Shown here: positions 16,286-25,250 of the stretch, piece by piece
Position numbering within the stretch: position 1 is the first letter of the stretch
How the letters are laid out: every line of letters begins with the position of its first letter
Source of the DNA: Clostridia bacterium
Lineage (GTDB): Bacteria; Bacillota; Clostridia; Christensenellales; Aristaeellaceae
Direction of reading: 5' to 3'
Assembly: GCA_017484085.1 (NCBI GenBank)
Contig: JAFUTW010000026.1
Span: 1 to 64,000, forward strand
DNA: 64,000 nucleotides
Notes under the pieces: generated by a model
Database searches by the model: none
What the model was told of the DNA's origin: nothing
The model's input: the letters and a program-made list of their open reading frames with translations, nothing else
Program-made: the position numbers and the translations under genes

Positions 16286-18898
16286 TTATGAAACGCTGTA
16301 TTCCGGTTCGCTTCCTGCCGTCAGCTTTCCGTCCTGCGCATCGATGGTGATGACGGTGCGGGGCGACAGGCTGCCGGAGATGATTTCCCTTGCGATCAGC
16401 GTTTCGACGTTGCGCTGAATGTAACGTTTGAGCGGCCTTGCGCCGTAAACCGGGTCGTAGCCCTGGGCGACGATGAGGCTCCGTGCGGCTGCCGTGAGGC
16501 GCATGGAGAGCTGCTTGTCCTTCAGTCGGCGGTTCAGGTCGTCCAGCTGGAGATCGACGATGCGGTCGATCTCGTCCCGCGTCAGCGGCTTGTAGAAGAC
16601 GATCTCATCCAGCCGGTTCAGGAATTCAGGGCGGAACTGCGTCTTCAGCATCGCTTCGACCTGAGCCCGCGCCGCGTCCGTGATCCGGCCGCCCTCGTCG
16701 ATCCCCTCCAGGATGGCGGAGGAGCCGAGGTTGCTGGTCAGGATGATGATGGTGTTCTTGAAGTCGACGGTGCGGCCCTGGGAATCGGTGATGCGTCCGT
16801 CATCCAGCACCTGCAAGAGGACGTTGAAGACATCCGGGTGCGCCTTTTCGACCTCGTCAAACAGGATGACGGTGTACGGCTTCCTGCGCACGGCCTCCGT
16901 CAGCTGGCCGCCCTCGTCGTAGCCCACATATCCCGGAGGCGCTCCGATCAGGCGGGCGACGCTGTGCTTCTCCATGTACTCGCTCATGTCGATGCGGACC
17001 ATATTCTTTTCATCATCAAACAGGGCCTGGGCGAGCGCTTTGGCGAGTTCCGTCTTGCCGACGCCCGTGGGGCCGAGAAAGAGGAAGGAGCCGATCGGCC
17101 TGTCCGGGTTCTGGATGCCGGCACGGCTGCGGAGGATGGCGTCGCAGACCTTGGAGACCGCTTCATCCTGGCCGACGACGCGCTGATGCAGCGTATCATC
17201 CAGGTGAAGCAGCTTCTCCCGCTCGCCCTCCATGAGGCGCGCGACGGGGATGCCGGTCCAGCGGGCGATGATGCGGGCGATTTCCTCCTCGGTGACCTTG
17301 TCGCGGAGCAGGGAATGATCGCTGCGCGCTTCCTCTGCGAGCTTTTCCTGCTTTGCCAGTTCATCCTGCAGCTGGGGCAGCCGGCCGTATTTGAGCTCAG
17401 CTGCGCGGTTCAGATCGTAATCCCGCTCGGCCTTGCTGATTTCGGAACCGATCTGTTCGATTTCCTCGCGGAGCTTCTGCACTTTGCTGATGGAATTCTT
17501 CTCATCCTCCCAGCGGGCTTTCATGGAGGAGAAGCGCTCGCGCATATCGGCCAGCTCTCTCGTGATGACAGCCAGGCGCTCTTTGGAGAGCGGGTCTTCT
17601 TCCTTCTTGAGGGCTGCTTCCTCGATTTCATGCTGCATGATCCGCCTGCGGATATCGTCCAGCTCCTGCGGCATGGAGTCCATCTCGGTGCGGATGGTCG
17701 CACAGGCCTCGTCCACGAGGTCGATCGCCTTGTCGGGGAGGAAGCGGTCGGAAATATACCGGTTGGAGAGGGTGGCGGCTGCGATCAGCGCCTGATCCTG
17801 GATCTTGACGCCGTGATAGACCTCATAGCGCTCCTTGAGGCCGCGCAGGATGCTGATCGTGTCCTCGACGGTCGGCTCTGCGACGAGCACGGGCTGGAAA
17901 CGGCGCTCCAGGGCAGCATCTTTCTCAATATATTTCCGGTACTCGTTCAGGGTCGTGGCACCGATGCAGTGGAGCTCGCCCCTGGCCAGCATGGGCTTGA
18001 GCAGGTTGCCGGCATCCATGCTGCCTTCCGTCTTGCCGGCGCCGACGATCGTGTGCAGCTCATCGATGAAGAGGATGATCTGCCCGTTGCTGGCCTTGAC
18101 TTCTCCCAGTACGGCCTTCAGGCGTTCCTCGAATTCGCCGCGGAATTTGGCGCCGGCGATCAGTGCGCCCATGTCCAGGGAAAAGATGGTCCGGTCCTTC
18201 AGGCTGTCCGGCACGTCTCCGCGCACGATGCGCTGGGCAAGCCCTTCGGCGATGGCCGTCTTGCCTACGCCGGGCTCACCGATGAGCACCGGGTTGTTTT
18301 TCGTCTTTCTGGAGAGGATACGGATGGTATTGCGGATTTCCTGGTCACGCCCGATGACGGGATCCAGTTTGTTTTTCCTTGCCAGATCCACCAGATCCTG
18401 GCCGTACTTCTTCAGCACGTCATAGGTAGCCTCCGGATCCTCATTCGTCACGCGCGTGTTCCCGCGCACGGACTGAAGGGCGGTGAGGAAGGCGGCGCGG
18501 GTGATCTGATTCGAGTCGATCAGGGAGCGCAGCTGCACGTCCGGCTTGGCCAGGATGGCAAGGAAAAGGTGCTCGACGGAGATAAACTCGTCGCCCATCT
18601 GCCGCATCTCGGCTTCCGACTGGGTAAGCAGGGCGGAAAACGCGGGAGAGGGATAGGGCTGCTGATTGGCGCCGCTGACACGGGGAAGACGGGAGAGAAG
18701 CGTTTCACTGCTCTCTTTCAGCGGGGGAACAGAGACCCCCATTTTTGTCAGCAGATTGGGGATGAGACCGTCCTCCTGATGCAGCAGCGCATGGAAAAGA
18801 TGAGCCGGCTCCAGCTGGCTGTTGCCGTATTGCTGGGCGATGCTCTGCGCATTCTGGATGGCCTCGATTGATTTCTGCGTAAAGCGGTTGGTATCCAT
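16286..18898 (-). CDS. clpB: ClpB disaggregase
   Basis: ClpB is the hexameric AAA+ unfoldase that, with DnaK, rescues aggregated proteins after heat stress. The 870-residue protein has every expected part: a Clp N domain with two repeats (about 1-150), the first AAA+ domain with Walker A GEPGVGKT near residue 206, the coiled-coil M domain that separates ClpB from ClpA/ClpC (about 410-530), and the second AAA+ domain with GPTGVGKT near 607. There is no IGF loop for ClpP, as expected. A CtsR-like operator covers its -35 region. It is transcribed alone and ends at its own terminator. Confidence 0.97.
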   Translation of the reverse strand: MDTNRFTQKSIEAIQNAQSIAQQYGNSQLEPAHLFHALLHQEDGLIPNLLTKMGVSVPPLKESSETLLSRLPRVSGANQQPYPSPAFSALLTQSEAEMRQMGDEFISVEHLFLAILAKPDVQLRSLIDSNQITRAAFLTALQSVRGNTRVTNEDPEATYDVLKKYGQDLVDLARKNKLDPVIGRDQEIRNTIRILSRKTKNNPVLIGEPGVGKTAIAEGLAQRIVRGDVPDSLKDRTIFSLDMGALIAGAKFRGEFEERLKAVLGEVKASNGQIILFIDELHTIVGAGKTEGSMDAGNLLKPMLARGELHCIGATTLNEYRKYIEKDAALERRFQPVLVAEPTVEDTISILRGLKERYEVYHGVKIQDQALIAAATLSNRYISDRFLPDKAIDLVDEACATIRTEMDSMPQELDDIRRRIMQHEIEEAALKKEEDPLSKERLAVITRELADMRERFSSMKARWEDEKNSISKVQKLREEIEQIGSEISKAERDYDLNRAAELKYGRLPQLQDELAKQEKLAEEARSDHSLLRDKVTEEEIARIIARWTGIPVARLMEGEREKLLHLDDTLHQRVVGQDEAVSKVCDAILRSRAGIQNPDRPIGSFLFLGPTGVGKTELAKALAQALFDDEKNMVRIDMSEYMEKHSVARLIGAPPGYVGYDEGGQLTEAVRRKPYTVILFDEVEKAHPDVFNVLLQVLDDGRITDSQGRTVDFKNTIIILTSNLGSSAILEGIDEGGRITDAARAQVEAMLKTQFRPEFLNRLDEIVFYKPLTRDEIDRIVDLQLDDLNRRLKDKQLSMRLTAAARSLIVAQGYDPVYGARPLKRYIQRNVETLIAREIISGSLSPRTVITIDAQDGKLTAGSEPEYSVS

Positions 18899-18957
18899 AA
18901 GATCGACCTTCTTACCTTTGAAGTCCGAATATACTTTCTTTGTCTTTCGGCATGATC

Positions 18958-18986
18958 AGTATAGCATGCCCGAGAAGGTCAGTAAA
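18958..18986 (-). promoter_or_regulatory. Likely promoter of clpB
   Basis: TTTACT and TATACT are separated by 17 bases on the minus strand, about 60 bases before the clpB start. The -35 hexamer lies inside the CtsR-like repeats. Confidence 0.6.
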
Positions 18987-19003
18987 GGTCAAAAATAGAC
19001 AAA
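18977..19003. promoter_or_regulatory. CtsR-type operator: three direct heptads
   Basis: Three heptads, GGTCAGT (18977-18983), GGTCAAA (18987-18993) and AGACAAA (18997-19003), are each separated by 3 bases. CtsR, the heat-shock repressor of Bacillota, binds direct GGTCAAA heptads with 3-base spacing. The array overlaps the clpB -35 box. No ctsR gene is in the window. Confidence 0.78.
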
Positions 19004-19031
19004 ATTACCAAAATGAAATGCAGGGGTCTGA

Positions 19032-19775
19032 CTAGGTCAGCTGCAGCAGGCCGGGAGAGACCCTGAATTTCCGGTATCTCCGGCCGGCTGCATCCCTGTA
19101 ATCACCCCGCCTGTCCGGTACCATGACGGTCACGGTTTTCCCGACGCGCGCAACGACGCCGGACATCGTGCGGCCTTCATAGAGGAAGAGAACGCCGCGG
19201 CCCGGGACGAGCCCGGATGCAGCGGCTTCATCTGCGCGTGTAGGAAGGGCGTGGTATGCTTTGGTGTGCCCGAAAAGACCGCCGGCAAGCGCCAGAAAGC
19301 GCTTGGAATGCCCGGTCGCACCATAGAGCGCGTACTCCGCGGCGTGGATGACCTCGTGCTCAAAGACGATGAGGAAGGCCTCCTGCGGAGAGTGCGCCGA
19401 AAGACCGTTCAATTGAAAAGCGCCTTCTGAAAGCCGGAAGAGAAAATCAGAGGACAGCCGGATCTCACAGCTGTTATAATCGTTCATCTTGCGGCTGTAA
19501 ACGAATTTCCCGGCTGCGCGCGTCATGCGCGGGGACAGGCTGACGGGGAGAGCCCCATAGGTCTTCCTGAGAAAACCGCAGAGGAAAAGGCGATCCACCT
19601 CATCCCGCATCAGCAGGAGGGTCGACGCGCGAACGGAGCGGACGGGCAGAGAAGCGAATCCGGGATCGGCGTCCATCAGGCGGACAAGGATGCTCCTGCG
19701 TCGCTCCTGTATTTCCGCCGCGGAGAGAGGAAAGGGGAAAGGCAGCGCCTCCCCCCTGGCATTACTGCGCTTCAT
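19032..19775 (-). CDS. SprT-like zinc metallopeptidase
   Basis: The 247-residue protein has the zinc motif HEVIH at about residues 139-143 and a third ligand candidate in GHSKRF near 155. That spacing and the GHxxRF pattern fit the SprT-like fold. The C-terminal third is beta-rich (GRTMSGVVARVGKTVTVMV) and lacks the zinc ribbon of true SprT. Its start lies inside the end of the upstream XRE regulator gene (14-base overlap), so the two are co-translated. Pairing of an HExxH protein with an XRE regulator recalls ImmA/ImmR, so a role in cleaving or relieving that regulator is possible; this is inference. Confidence 0.7.
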   Translation of the reverse strand: MKRSNARGEALPFPFPLSAAEIQERRRSILVRLMDADPGFASLPVRSVRASTLLLMRDEVDRLFLCGFLRKTYGALPVSLSPRMTRAAGKFVYSRKMNDYNSCEIRLSSDFLFRLSEGAFQLNGLSAHSPQEAFLIVFEHEVIHAAEYALYGATGHSKRFLALAGGLFGHTKAYHALPTRADEAAASGLVPGRGVLFLYEGRTMSGVVARVGKTVTVMVPDRRGDYRDAAGRRYRKFRVSPGLLQLT

Positions 19776-20526
19776 CGAGAGAAATCTCGACGCGGACAGC
19801 CCTTCCGACGATCCGCACGTCGCTGATGTGCAGCGCTTCCGGCTCCAGCTCCCTGTCGCCGCTCTGGATGAGGATCTGGGAGTTGCCCAGCAGCATGATC
19901 TTCCGCAGACACCGGTGCGCGCCGTACTCGATCAGCATGATGGCACCGTTGACAGGCAGGTTCTGCGGTACGACGAGCACCAGGTCGTCCTTTTCGATGC
20001 GCATGCTGTGCATGGAGTTGTCCGGCGCCTTGAACCAGACGACCTTGTCCGGGTTGGCACCGCAGATTTTGCCATCCTGTACGGGCATCAGCTTGCGCCC
20101 GATCTGCATCCATGCGGCGTTCATGATGGGAACGGGCTTCAGCACGCTGCTGAGCGCATCCAGCCAGATGCCGGACGGGGAAGCGTTTTCGGAGGCGCGC
20201 TTCTCCGCAGCCGGCTTTTTGCTTTCGGGTTTCGGTGCTGCGGGGGCCGCAGGCTGCTCTTTGCCGGCCTCTGCGGGCTGCGGACGGGTCAGCGTCTGCA
20301 GGTCGACGGTGGCTGCGATCTCATCCAGCGAAAACTCGGCTTCCTGGTGATGTGAAATGCCGATTCTCTTGAGGATTCGCCTCGCCTGGTCATCCTGAAT
20401 GATCCGGCGTCCCTCTTCAACGTCTTTGAGATAGCCTTCCGAGATACCGCACATGCGTGCCACCTGTTTGCGTGTCATTTTCTGCCGTGTGCGTTCCAGC
20501 AACAGCAGGTCGCCCAATCTGCTCAT
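19762..20526 (-). CDS. XRE-family regulator with S24/LexA-like C-terminal domain
   Basis: The 254-residue protein starts with a clear helix-turn-helix (MTRKQVARMCGISEGYLKDV, about residues 17-36), then an Ala/Pro/Lys-rich linker near 85-115, then a beta-rich domain resembling the S24 peptidase fold of LexA and phage CI. PDNSMHSM, near residue 166, replaces the usual GDSM and keeps the Ser; the usual Lys element (VKRL) appears as CLRKI, so autocleavage is doubtful. I choose ATG 20526 because GGAGG lies 10 bases upstream; an ATG 12 bases earlier has almost no spacing. It overlaps the SprT-like gene. Confidence 0.75.
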   Translation of the reverse strand: MSRLGDLLLLERTRQKMTRKQVARMCGISEGYLKDVEEGRRIIQDDQARRILKRIGISHHQEAEFSLDEIAATVDLQTLTRPQPAEAGKEQPAAPAAPKPESKKPAAEKRASENASPSGIWLDALSSVLKPVPIMNAAWMQIGRKLMPVQDGKICGANPDKVVWFKAPDNSMHSMRIEKDDLVLVVPQNLPVNGAIMLIEYGAHRCLRKIMLLGNSQILIQSGDRELEPEALHISDVRIVGRAVRVEISLDEAQ

Positions 20527-20556
20527 GGTATCCATTCCTCCTGATTTAGTGGATAG

Positions 20557-20585
20557 ATTATAGCCCAAAGCGCCGTAGATGACAA
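20557..20585 (-). promoter_or_regulatory. Promoter of the XRE/SprT-like operon
   Basis: TTGTCA and a perfect TATAAT are separated by 17 bases on the minus strand, 30 bases before the regulator's start. It is divergent from the SH3b gene promoter. Confidence 0.78.
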
Positions 20586-20641
20586 CCGGGAACGCTTCGG
20601 ACGTGCATCACTCACTCATGTGTCTTCCCTTCGCGGAATCC

Positions 20642-20670
20642 TTGAAAAAGCTGATGCAAACCTGTATAAT
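20642..20670 (+). promoter_or_regulatory. Promoter of the SH3b protein gene
   Basis: TTGAAA, a 17-base spacer and an extended -10 (TG directly before TATAAT) lie 36 bases before the start codon. Confidence 0.78.
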
Positions 20671-20706
20671 AAAAGATAAGTATCTGACATAATGGAGTTG
20701 TCTGCG

Positions 20707-21690
20707 ATGCCGAAGAGGGGACAGCGGCCGGGAGACTGGCAGTCTGCGGGGAGCACGAGCACCGTCCGCAAAAAAAATAAGCGAACCAACGAGGGCCTTT
20801 CCAAGCAGATCAAAACGCTGATTGGTGTGGTGATCGTGCTGGTTCTGCTTCTTTGCGTGCTTCTTTTGGCGGAGCGCGTCCTGAAGCAGCGGCTGTCCGA
20901 CCGTTCCAGGACAGGGGAGACGACACTCTCCGAGCCGCTGCCCGCACAGAGTTCGCCCCGGGAAGCGTCTCCCTTGCTTGAGGCAACTGCCCCCGCAACG
21001 GTGACGGCCGCGCCCCTGCCTCCGGAAGAGCCGGAAGAGACGCTGCCGATCATCATGACCAATACGCCGACGCCGACGCCCAGCCCGACGCCAACCCCGA
21101 CCCCGGAGCCGACCCCGACCCCAAGTCCGTCGCCGGTTCCCGATCTGGCGCACGGCATCACACAGAAAACGGCCAACCTGAGAAGCAGCGCCTCCGGTTC
21201 CGCCAAAATCAAGAAAAAGGTGAAAAAGGGCGAAGCGCTGACGATTCACGACGTAACCCTGGACGCGCAGAAGAACAAGTGGTATTCCGTCACGCTGGAC
21301 GATACCGGAACAGCCGGATGGATGAGGGATTACCTGATCGAAGTGACCGACGGGGAAGCTGCGCTCGGAAGCTTTACGGAAGCGGCGCCTGACGAAACAT
21401 CGGCGGCAGGGCAGACGTCTGCTGTTACAGCATCCGGGGCGACGCCGATCGGCCGGGCGACGGCAAACCGCGCGGCCAATATCCGGCAGAGGCCGGTTGC
21501 CAATGCCGCTATCGTTCGGCAGGTGTCGGAAGGAACCCAGCTGTACATCCTGAGACGGGTAGCGTACCAGGACATCGAGTGGTTTGAAGTGGAAACGACC
21601 TCCGGCAAGACGCGCGGGTATGTCCGGCGTTATACGGTGAAGGTACAGACGATCGATGAAAACGCCGAAGTTGAAGCGTACGCGGAATGA
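20707..21690 (+). CDS. Membrane-anchored protein with Pro/Thr linker and two SH3b domains
   Basis: The 327-residue protein has a basic cytoplasmic N terminus, one membrane helix (IGVVIVLVLLLCVLLLAERV, about residues 39-58), a Thr/Pro-rich linker at about 113-144, and two bacterial SH3 modules, about 150-215 (KTANLRSSAS) and 255-320 (AANIRQRPVA). Such proteins usually sit outside the membrane and bind peptidoglycan. No catalytic domain is visible. ATG 20707 has GGAG 9 bases upstream; an earlier in-frame ATG at 20692 would put that site inside the gene. Function is unknown. Confidence 0.8.
   Translation: MPKRGQRPGDWQSAGSTSTVRKKNKRTNEGLSKQIKTLIGVVIVLVLLLCVLLLAERVLKQRLSDRSRTGETTLSEPLPAQSSPREASPLLEATAPATVTAAPLPPEEPEETLPIIMTNTPTPTPSPTPTPTPEPTPTPSPSPVPDLAHGITQKTANLRSSASGSAKIKKKVKKGEALTIHDVTLDAQKNKWYSVTLDDTGTAGWMRDYLIEVTDGEAALGSFTEAAPDETSAAGQTSAVTASGATPIGRATANRAANIRQRPVANAAIVRQVSEGTQLYILRRVAYQDIEWFEVETTSGKTRGYVRRYTVKVQTIDENAEVEAYAE
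21064..21139 (+). repeat. Simple ACSCCG-type repeat coding a Pro/Thr linker
   Basis: This low-complexity run encodes alternating Pro with Thr, Ser or Glu. Such repeats can change length by slippage, altering only linker length. Confidence 0.7.
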
Positions 21691-21716
21691 CAGTCGCATG
21701 AAAGAGACTGAAGTCC

Positions 21717-21737
21717 GTTTCACGCGTTTTGTGAAAC
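21717..21737. promoter_or_regulatory. Inverted repeat upstream of rex
   Basis: GTTTCAC and GTGAAAC are separated by 7 bases, 19 bases upstream of the rex -35 box. It contains one perfect TTGTGAA Rex half-site on the plus strand. It could be an operator or a weak hairpin after the SH3b gene; there is no proper T run. Confidence 0.4.
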
Positions 21738-21755
21738 TGTCTTAAGAACTTTTAC

Positions 21756-21784
21756 TTGCACCGCCGCGCTGTTACTGTTATACT
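21756..21784 (+). promoter_or_regulatory. Promoter of the rex operon
   Basis: TTGCAC, a 17-base spacer and TATACT lie 37 bases before the rex start codon. Confidence 0.72.
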
Positions 21785-21820
21785 AAACTATATTGTTTTT
21801 TAGAACGGAGTGTTTTCCTG

Positions 21821-22501
21821 ATGAGCAAAGCGCATGTTTCGGATGCCGTAATCCGCCGGCTCCCAATGTATTACCGGCATTTGAAAGAGCTGGAAAAAGC
21901 CGGCGTGGAACGCATTTCATCCAGGGAACTGGGGGAGAGGATGAACCTGACGGCTTCGCAGATCCGCCAGGATATCAACTGTTTCGGCGGCTTCGGCCAG
22001 CAGGGATACGGCTATCGGGTGCCGGAGCTGCGCTGGCACATCGGGGAGATCCTCGGGCTGGAAAAACAGTACGATGTGATCATCGTCGGCGCCGGCAATA
22101 TCGGCAGGGCCGTTGCAAACTACGACGGTTTCCGCAAAGAGGGCTTCTTCGTCCGCGCGGTTTTTGACGTATCGCCGTCCCTCATCGGGGTCGATGTGCA
22201 CGGGATCCCCGTTCAGGCCATGGATAAGCTGGATGCCTGGCTGACGGAGCATAACGCGGATATCGCGGTGCTGTCGGTCCCGGCTTCTCAGGCACAGGCG
22301 ACGGCAGACCGGCTTGCGCAGGCAGGCATCAAGGCGATCTGGAATTTCGCGCCGGTGGATCTTCACCTGCCGGAGGATGTCGTCAGCAACCATGTGCATC
22401 TGTCGGACAGCCTGCATATCCTCACCTATCGGATGAATGAAGAAGCGCTGTTCCGGGAAATTGAAGAAAAGGCGCGCATGAACGGACAGGAGCAGGATTA
22501 A
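21821..22501 (+). CDS. rex: Redox-sensing transcriptional repressor Rex
   Basis: Rex is a homodimeric repressor that releases DNA when the NADH/NAD+ ratio rises, controlling fermentation and respiration genes. The 226-residue protein has the N-terminal winged helix (ISSRELGERMNLTASQIRQD, about 31-50), the hallmark FGGFGQQGYGY, and a Rossmann nucleotide-binding motif GAGNIGRA near residue 90. The C-terminal helix for dimer swap is present. Its stop shares one base with the next gene's start (TAATG), so the two are coupled. The rnf operon in this window is a plausible target, but no strong Rex site was seen there. Confidence 0.95.
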   Translation: MSKAHVSDAVIRRLPMYYRHLKELEKAGVERISSRELGERMNLTASQIRQDINCFGGFGQQGYGYRVPELRWHIGEILGLEKQYDVIIVGAGNIGRAVANYDGFRKEGFFVRAVFDVSPSLIGVDVHGIPVQAMDKLDAWLTEHNADIAVLSVPASQAQATADRLAQAGIKAIWNFAPVDLHLPEDVVSNHVHLSDSLHILTYRMNEEALFREIEEKARMNGQEQD

Positions 22502-23928
22502 TGCCACAACAGAATCAAAACAGAGAAAGGGAAACAGACCGTTTCCCTTTTTGGACTGTCATCGTTTTGCTGTGCTGCCTGATCGCCTGGCTGATTGCGG
22601 CAAAGGCTGTGCTGCAGCTGAGAGATGATTATGCGCAGTACAGGGAGAAGGCGCTTCAGCTTCAGGCGGCGGACGGCGTATTCTGCAGCGGTGTCACTTT
22701 GGACGGCATCGATTTGGGCGGCATGACGCGAGTGGAAGCGGAGGCGCTTTTCGGCGGCAGGGAACAGCAGCAGTCGGGCGACTTCACCCTGAACGTCACC
22801 GCCCAAGGAAAACAGTGGCGCATCGACAGCGAAGTCGTTCCGCTGGTGTTTGATTACCGGCAGCAGCTTGAACGCGCATACCTGATCGGCCACAGCGGGA
22901 CGATGGAGCGCCGCCTGGCGGAAATGGATGCCGCCGGGAATGCCGGCGCAGCTTTTACGTCCTCATATGTGTACGACAGGGGAGCCATTGACAACCTGGT
23001 CGCGATCATTGCTTCCAACGTGGACAGACCTGCGAGGGATGCCACGTTGGATGCTTTCGACCCGATCACGAAGACCTTTTCTTTCAAGAAGGAGGAAGCA
23101 GGCTGGCTGCTGGATCAGCAGACGCTGGCTCAGCAGATCCTCTCCGCGCTGGACAGCCGGGACTACGGCAAGGCGGTGCAGGCAACAGGGGACAGCGTTG
23201 AACCCGCGGTAAAGGCCCGCGATCTGGAAGGGCACTTCGGCCTTGTTTCGGCTTTCACGACCCAGACGACGGCGGACCGCGACCGGAATACGAACATCTC
23301 TATCTCCGCCGCGGCTTTGAACGGCAAGGTCGTAGCCCCCGGGGAACAGCTGTCCTTCAACAACTCCACGGGAAAGCGCACGGGCGAAAAGGGTTACCGG
23401 GAAGCCGGCGCGATCGCCGGTGGTGTGCTTGTGGATGATACGGGCGGCGGCGTATGCCAGACATCCTCGACGCTGTTCAACGCGGTGGTCCGGGCGGACC
23501 TGGAGATCGTGAAGCGCTATGCGCACAGCTGGCCTTCTTCATATGTCCCCAAAGGGGAAGATGCGACGGTGAACTGGCCGTCCCGCGACTTTATCTTCCG
23601 CAACAGCAGCGAATACCCGGTTTTTCTCCTTTCCTGGTACAAAGACAGGATGGTGACGGTCGAGGTATACGGAAAGCTGCCGGAAACGTGGAGCAGCATC
23701 GATCTGGAATCGAAGACCGTCAAGACGATCAAACCCTCCAACGACACACTTTACACGCTGGATGAGTCGCTGCCGGTCGGCACACGCCAGGCCGGGCACA
23801 GCAAGCATACGGGATACATCGTCGATACCTACAAAATCTATAAAGATGCGGAAGGCAACGAGACCGGCAGGGTAAAGCTGTGGACGACAGAGTATCCGGC
23901 CACGCAGAACGAGATCCTGTATCATTGA
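22501..23928 (+). CDS. VanW-family cell-envelope protein
   Basis: The 475-residue protein has one N-terminal membrane helix (about 17-38), an extracellular region of the kind annotated as a peptidoglycan-binding module, and a VanW domain with FNNSTGKRTGEKGY, GGGVCQTSSTLFNA and HSWPSSYVPKGEDATVNW. VanW domains are widespread in Bacillota and are named for a gene in vancomycin-resistance clusters; their biochemical role is unknown. No other van genes are here, so a resistance role should not be assumed. The start overlaps the rex stop by one base. Confidence 0.88.
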   Translation: MPQQNQNRERETDRFPFWTVIVLLCCLIAWLIAAKAVLQLRDDYAQYREKALQLQAADGVFCSGVTLDGIDLGGMTRVEAEALFGGREQQQSGDFTLNVTAQGKQWRIDSEVVPLVFDYRQQLERAYLIGHSGTMERRLAEMDAAGNAGAAFTSSYVYDRGAIDNLVAIIASNVDRPARDATLDAFDPITKTFSFKKEEAGWLLDQQTLAQQILSALDSRDYGKAVQATGDSVEPAVKARDLEGHFGLVSAFTTQTTADRDRNTNISISAAALNGKVVAPGEQLSFNNSTGKRTGEKGYREAGAIAGGVLVDDTGGGVCQTSSTLFNAVVRADLEIVKRYAHSWPSSYVPKGEDATVNWPSRDFIFRNSSEYPVFLLSWYKDRMVTVEVYGKLPETWSSIDLESKTVKTIKPSNDTLYTLDESLPVGTRQAGHSKHTGYIVDTYKIYKDAEGNETGRVKLWTTEYPATQNEILYH

Positions 23929-23945
23929 GAAATGAAGGGAAACGC

Positions 23946-24671
23946 ATGAAAAAGGGAGACACGCGGCGAATACAGCTGATCGAGACGGCGGAGCGGCTGT
24001 TTTATACCAATGGATATGAAAAAACCTCCGTGCAGGACATCCTGGATGAGATCCATTTCTCCAAAGGCGGGTTTTATCACCATTTCGACAGCAAGCTGTC
24101 GCTGCTGGAGGCGATCTGTGAAACGCGGGCGGCAGAGACGTGCGAAGCGGCGCGGGCTGTGCTGGACAGGGAAGACCTGTCTGCCGCCGAAAAGCTGAAC
24201 GGCGTTTTTCAGGCGGGCACACTGTGGCGCAGCGGCAATGCAGGCTTTGTTTCGCTGCTCATCGGGGTCGCTTACCGGGAAGACGGCGCGCTGATGCGCG
24301 AGAAGATGAAGGCCTGTCAGCTCAGCGGGATGCAGGACATCGTGGAAAGCCTGCTGCGGGAAGGAAGCCGCAGCGGCGAATTCACCGTAAGCGACGCGCC
24401 GGCTGCGGCGCAGATGCTGCTGCGGCTTTACATGCAGTTCACGGATGAGATCGCCTTTCTGCTTGCCGCAGAGAGCGAGGAGACACAGCTTGCGGAAGTG
24501 ATGACGCGAAAGCTGTGGGTATACCGCGATGCCATCGAACGGATCCTGCTGGCGCCTTTCGGCAGCATCGTCCTCTTCGAGGCGGATGATCTGCTGCGGT
24601 TGGGGCAGCAGATCGTTCAGGACAGGATCCGCAGGGAAGCGGGCCTGGTGCAGATGCGGATCGACCTGTAA
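23946..24671 (+). CDS. TetR/AcrR-family transcriptional regulator
   Basis: The 241-residue protein has the standard TetR N-terminal helix-turn-helix: AERLFYTNGYEKTSVQDILD followed by SKGGFYHHFDSKLSLLEAI, about residues 13-58. The C-terminal ligand domain is helical and not assignable. It is longer than a typical TetR protein by about 40 residues. ATG 23946 follows a GAAGGGA site, 17 bases after vanW. The next gene is a small membrane exporter-like protein, the usual type of target. Confidence 0.9.
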   Translation: MKKGDTRRIQLIETAERLFYTNGYEKTSVQDILDEIHFSKGGFYHHFDSKLSLLEAICETRAAETCEAARAVLDREDLSAAEKLNGVFQAGTLWRSGNAGFVSLLIGVAYREDGALMREKMKACQLSGMQDIVESLLREGSRSGEFTVSDAPAAAQMLLRLYMQFTDEIAFLLAAESEETQLAEVMTRKLWVYRDAIERILLAPFGSIVLFEADDLLRLGQQIVQDRIRREAGLVQMRIDL

Positions 24672-24694
24672 GAACAGGATATACGGAGGAAAAC

Positions 24695-25162
24695 ATGCTG
24701 AAGAAATCGATTTATGCCTTTCTTATTTCCATGCTGCCGCTCATCGAGCTGAGAGGCGCGCTGCCTTATGCGCTGGCCAGCGGCATCCCGACACTGCCGG
24801 CTTATGCGATCTGCATTATCGGCAATATGATCCCTGTGCCATTCATTTATTTTTTTGCCACTTCGGTCCTGAATTGGGGCCGCACGAAGCCGGTCATCGG
24901 CAGGTTCTGCCAGTTCTGCATCGAAAAGGGAAACCGGGCCGGGGCAAAGCTGCAGTCCTCCGCGGGCATGGGGCTTTATGTGGCGCTGCTGCTCTTTGTG
25001 GGCATCCCGCTGCCCGGAACGGGTGCCTGGACGGGGACCTTTGCGGCGAGCATCCTGCATATGGATTTCAAAAAGAGCGTCGTGGCCGTCATGGCAGGCG
25101 TGCTGCTGGCCGGGATCATCATGGGGCTGCTGACTTTCCTCGGCATACAGGTCCTGACCTGA
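24695..25162 (+). CDS. Small multidrug export-like membrane protein (PF06695 type)
   Basis: The 155-residue protein has four or five hydrophobic segments and the family hallmarks PLIELRGALPYAL near the N terminus and GIPLPGTGAWTG in the middle. The family name comes from early annotation; transport has not been firmly shown for most members, and it is distinct from EmrE-type SMR proteins. Its position 23 bases after the TetR gene suggests the regulator may control it. Confidence 0.85.
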   Translation: MLKKSIYAFLISMLPLIELRGALPYALASGIPTLPAYAICIIGNMIPVPFIYFFATSVLNWGRTKPVIGRFCQFCIEKGNRAGAKLQSSAGMGLYVALLLFVGIPLPGTGAWTGTFAASILHMDFKKSVVAVMAGVLLAGIIMGLLTFLGIQVLT

Positions 25163-25163
25163 T

Positions 25164-25185
25164 AATCAACACAGAGTTGTTTTTT
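25164..25185 (+). terminator. Weak terminator after the small exporter gene
   Basis: A short CAAC/GTTG stem (25167-25170 with 25176-25179) is followed by six T residues at 25180-25185. The short stem makes it uncertain. Confidence 0.45.
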
Positions 25186-25206
25186 GATGAAAATGCAAAT
25201 TGTGTA

Positions 25207-25235
25207 TTGACAATTAAAGACTTGTTTGATAGTCT
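25207..25235 (+). promoter_or_regulatory. Promoter of the metK riboswitch leader
   Basis: A perfect TTGACA is followed after 17 bases by TAGTCT, a moderate -10 match, just upstream of the S-box. Confidence 0.6.
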
Positions 25236-25250
25236 TACCCCCGCTGAAAG

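Noticed and set aside
16838-18871. A 677-codon plus-strand open frame
   Set aside because: It is antisense to clpB and resembles no family.
22501-23928. VanW gene as evidence of vancomycin resistance
   Set aside because: No vanA/H/X/Y/R/S-type genes are present, and VanW domains are common in susceptible Bacillota.
25164-25250. A separate small RNA upstream of the S-box
   Set aside because: The stretch is explained by a weak terminator and the riboswitch promoter; no further structure is convincing.
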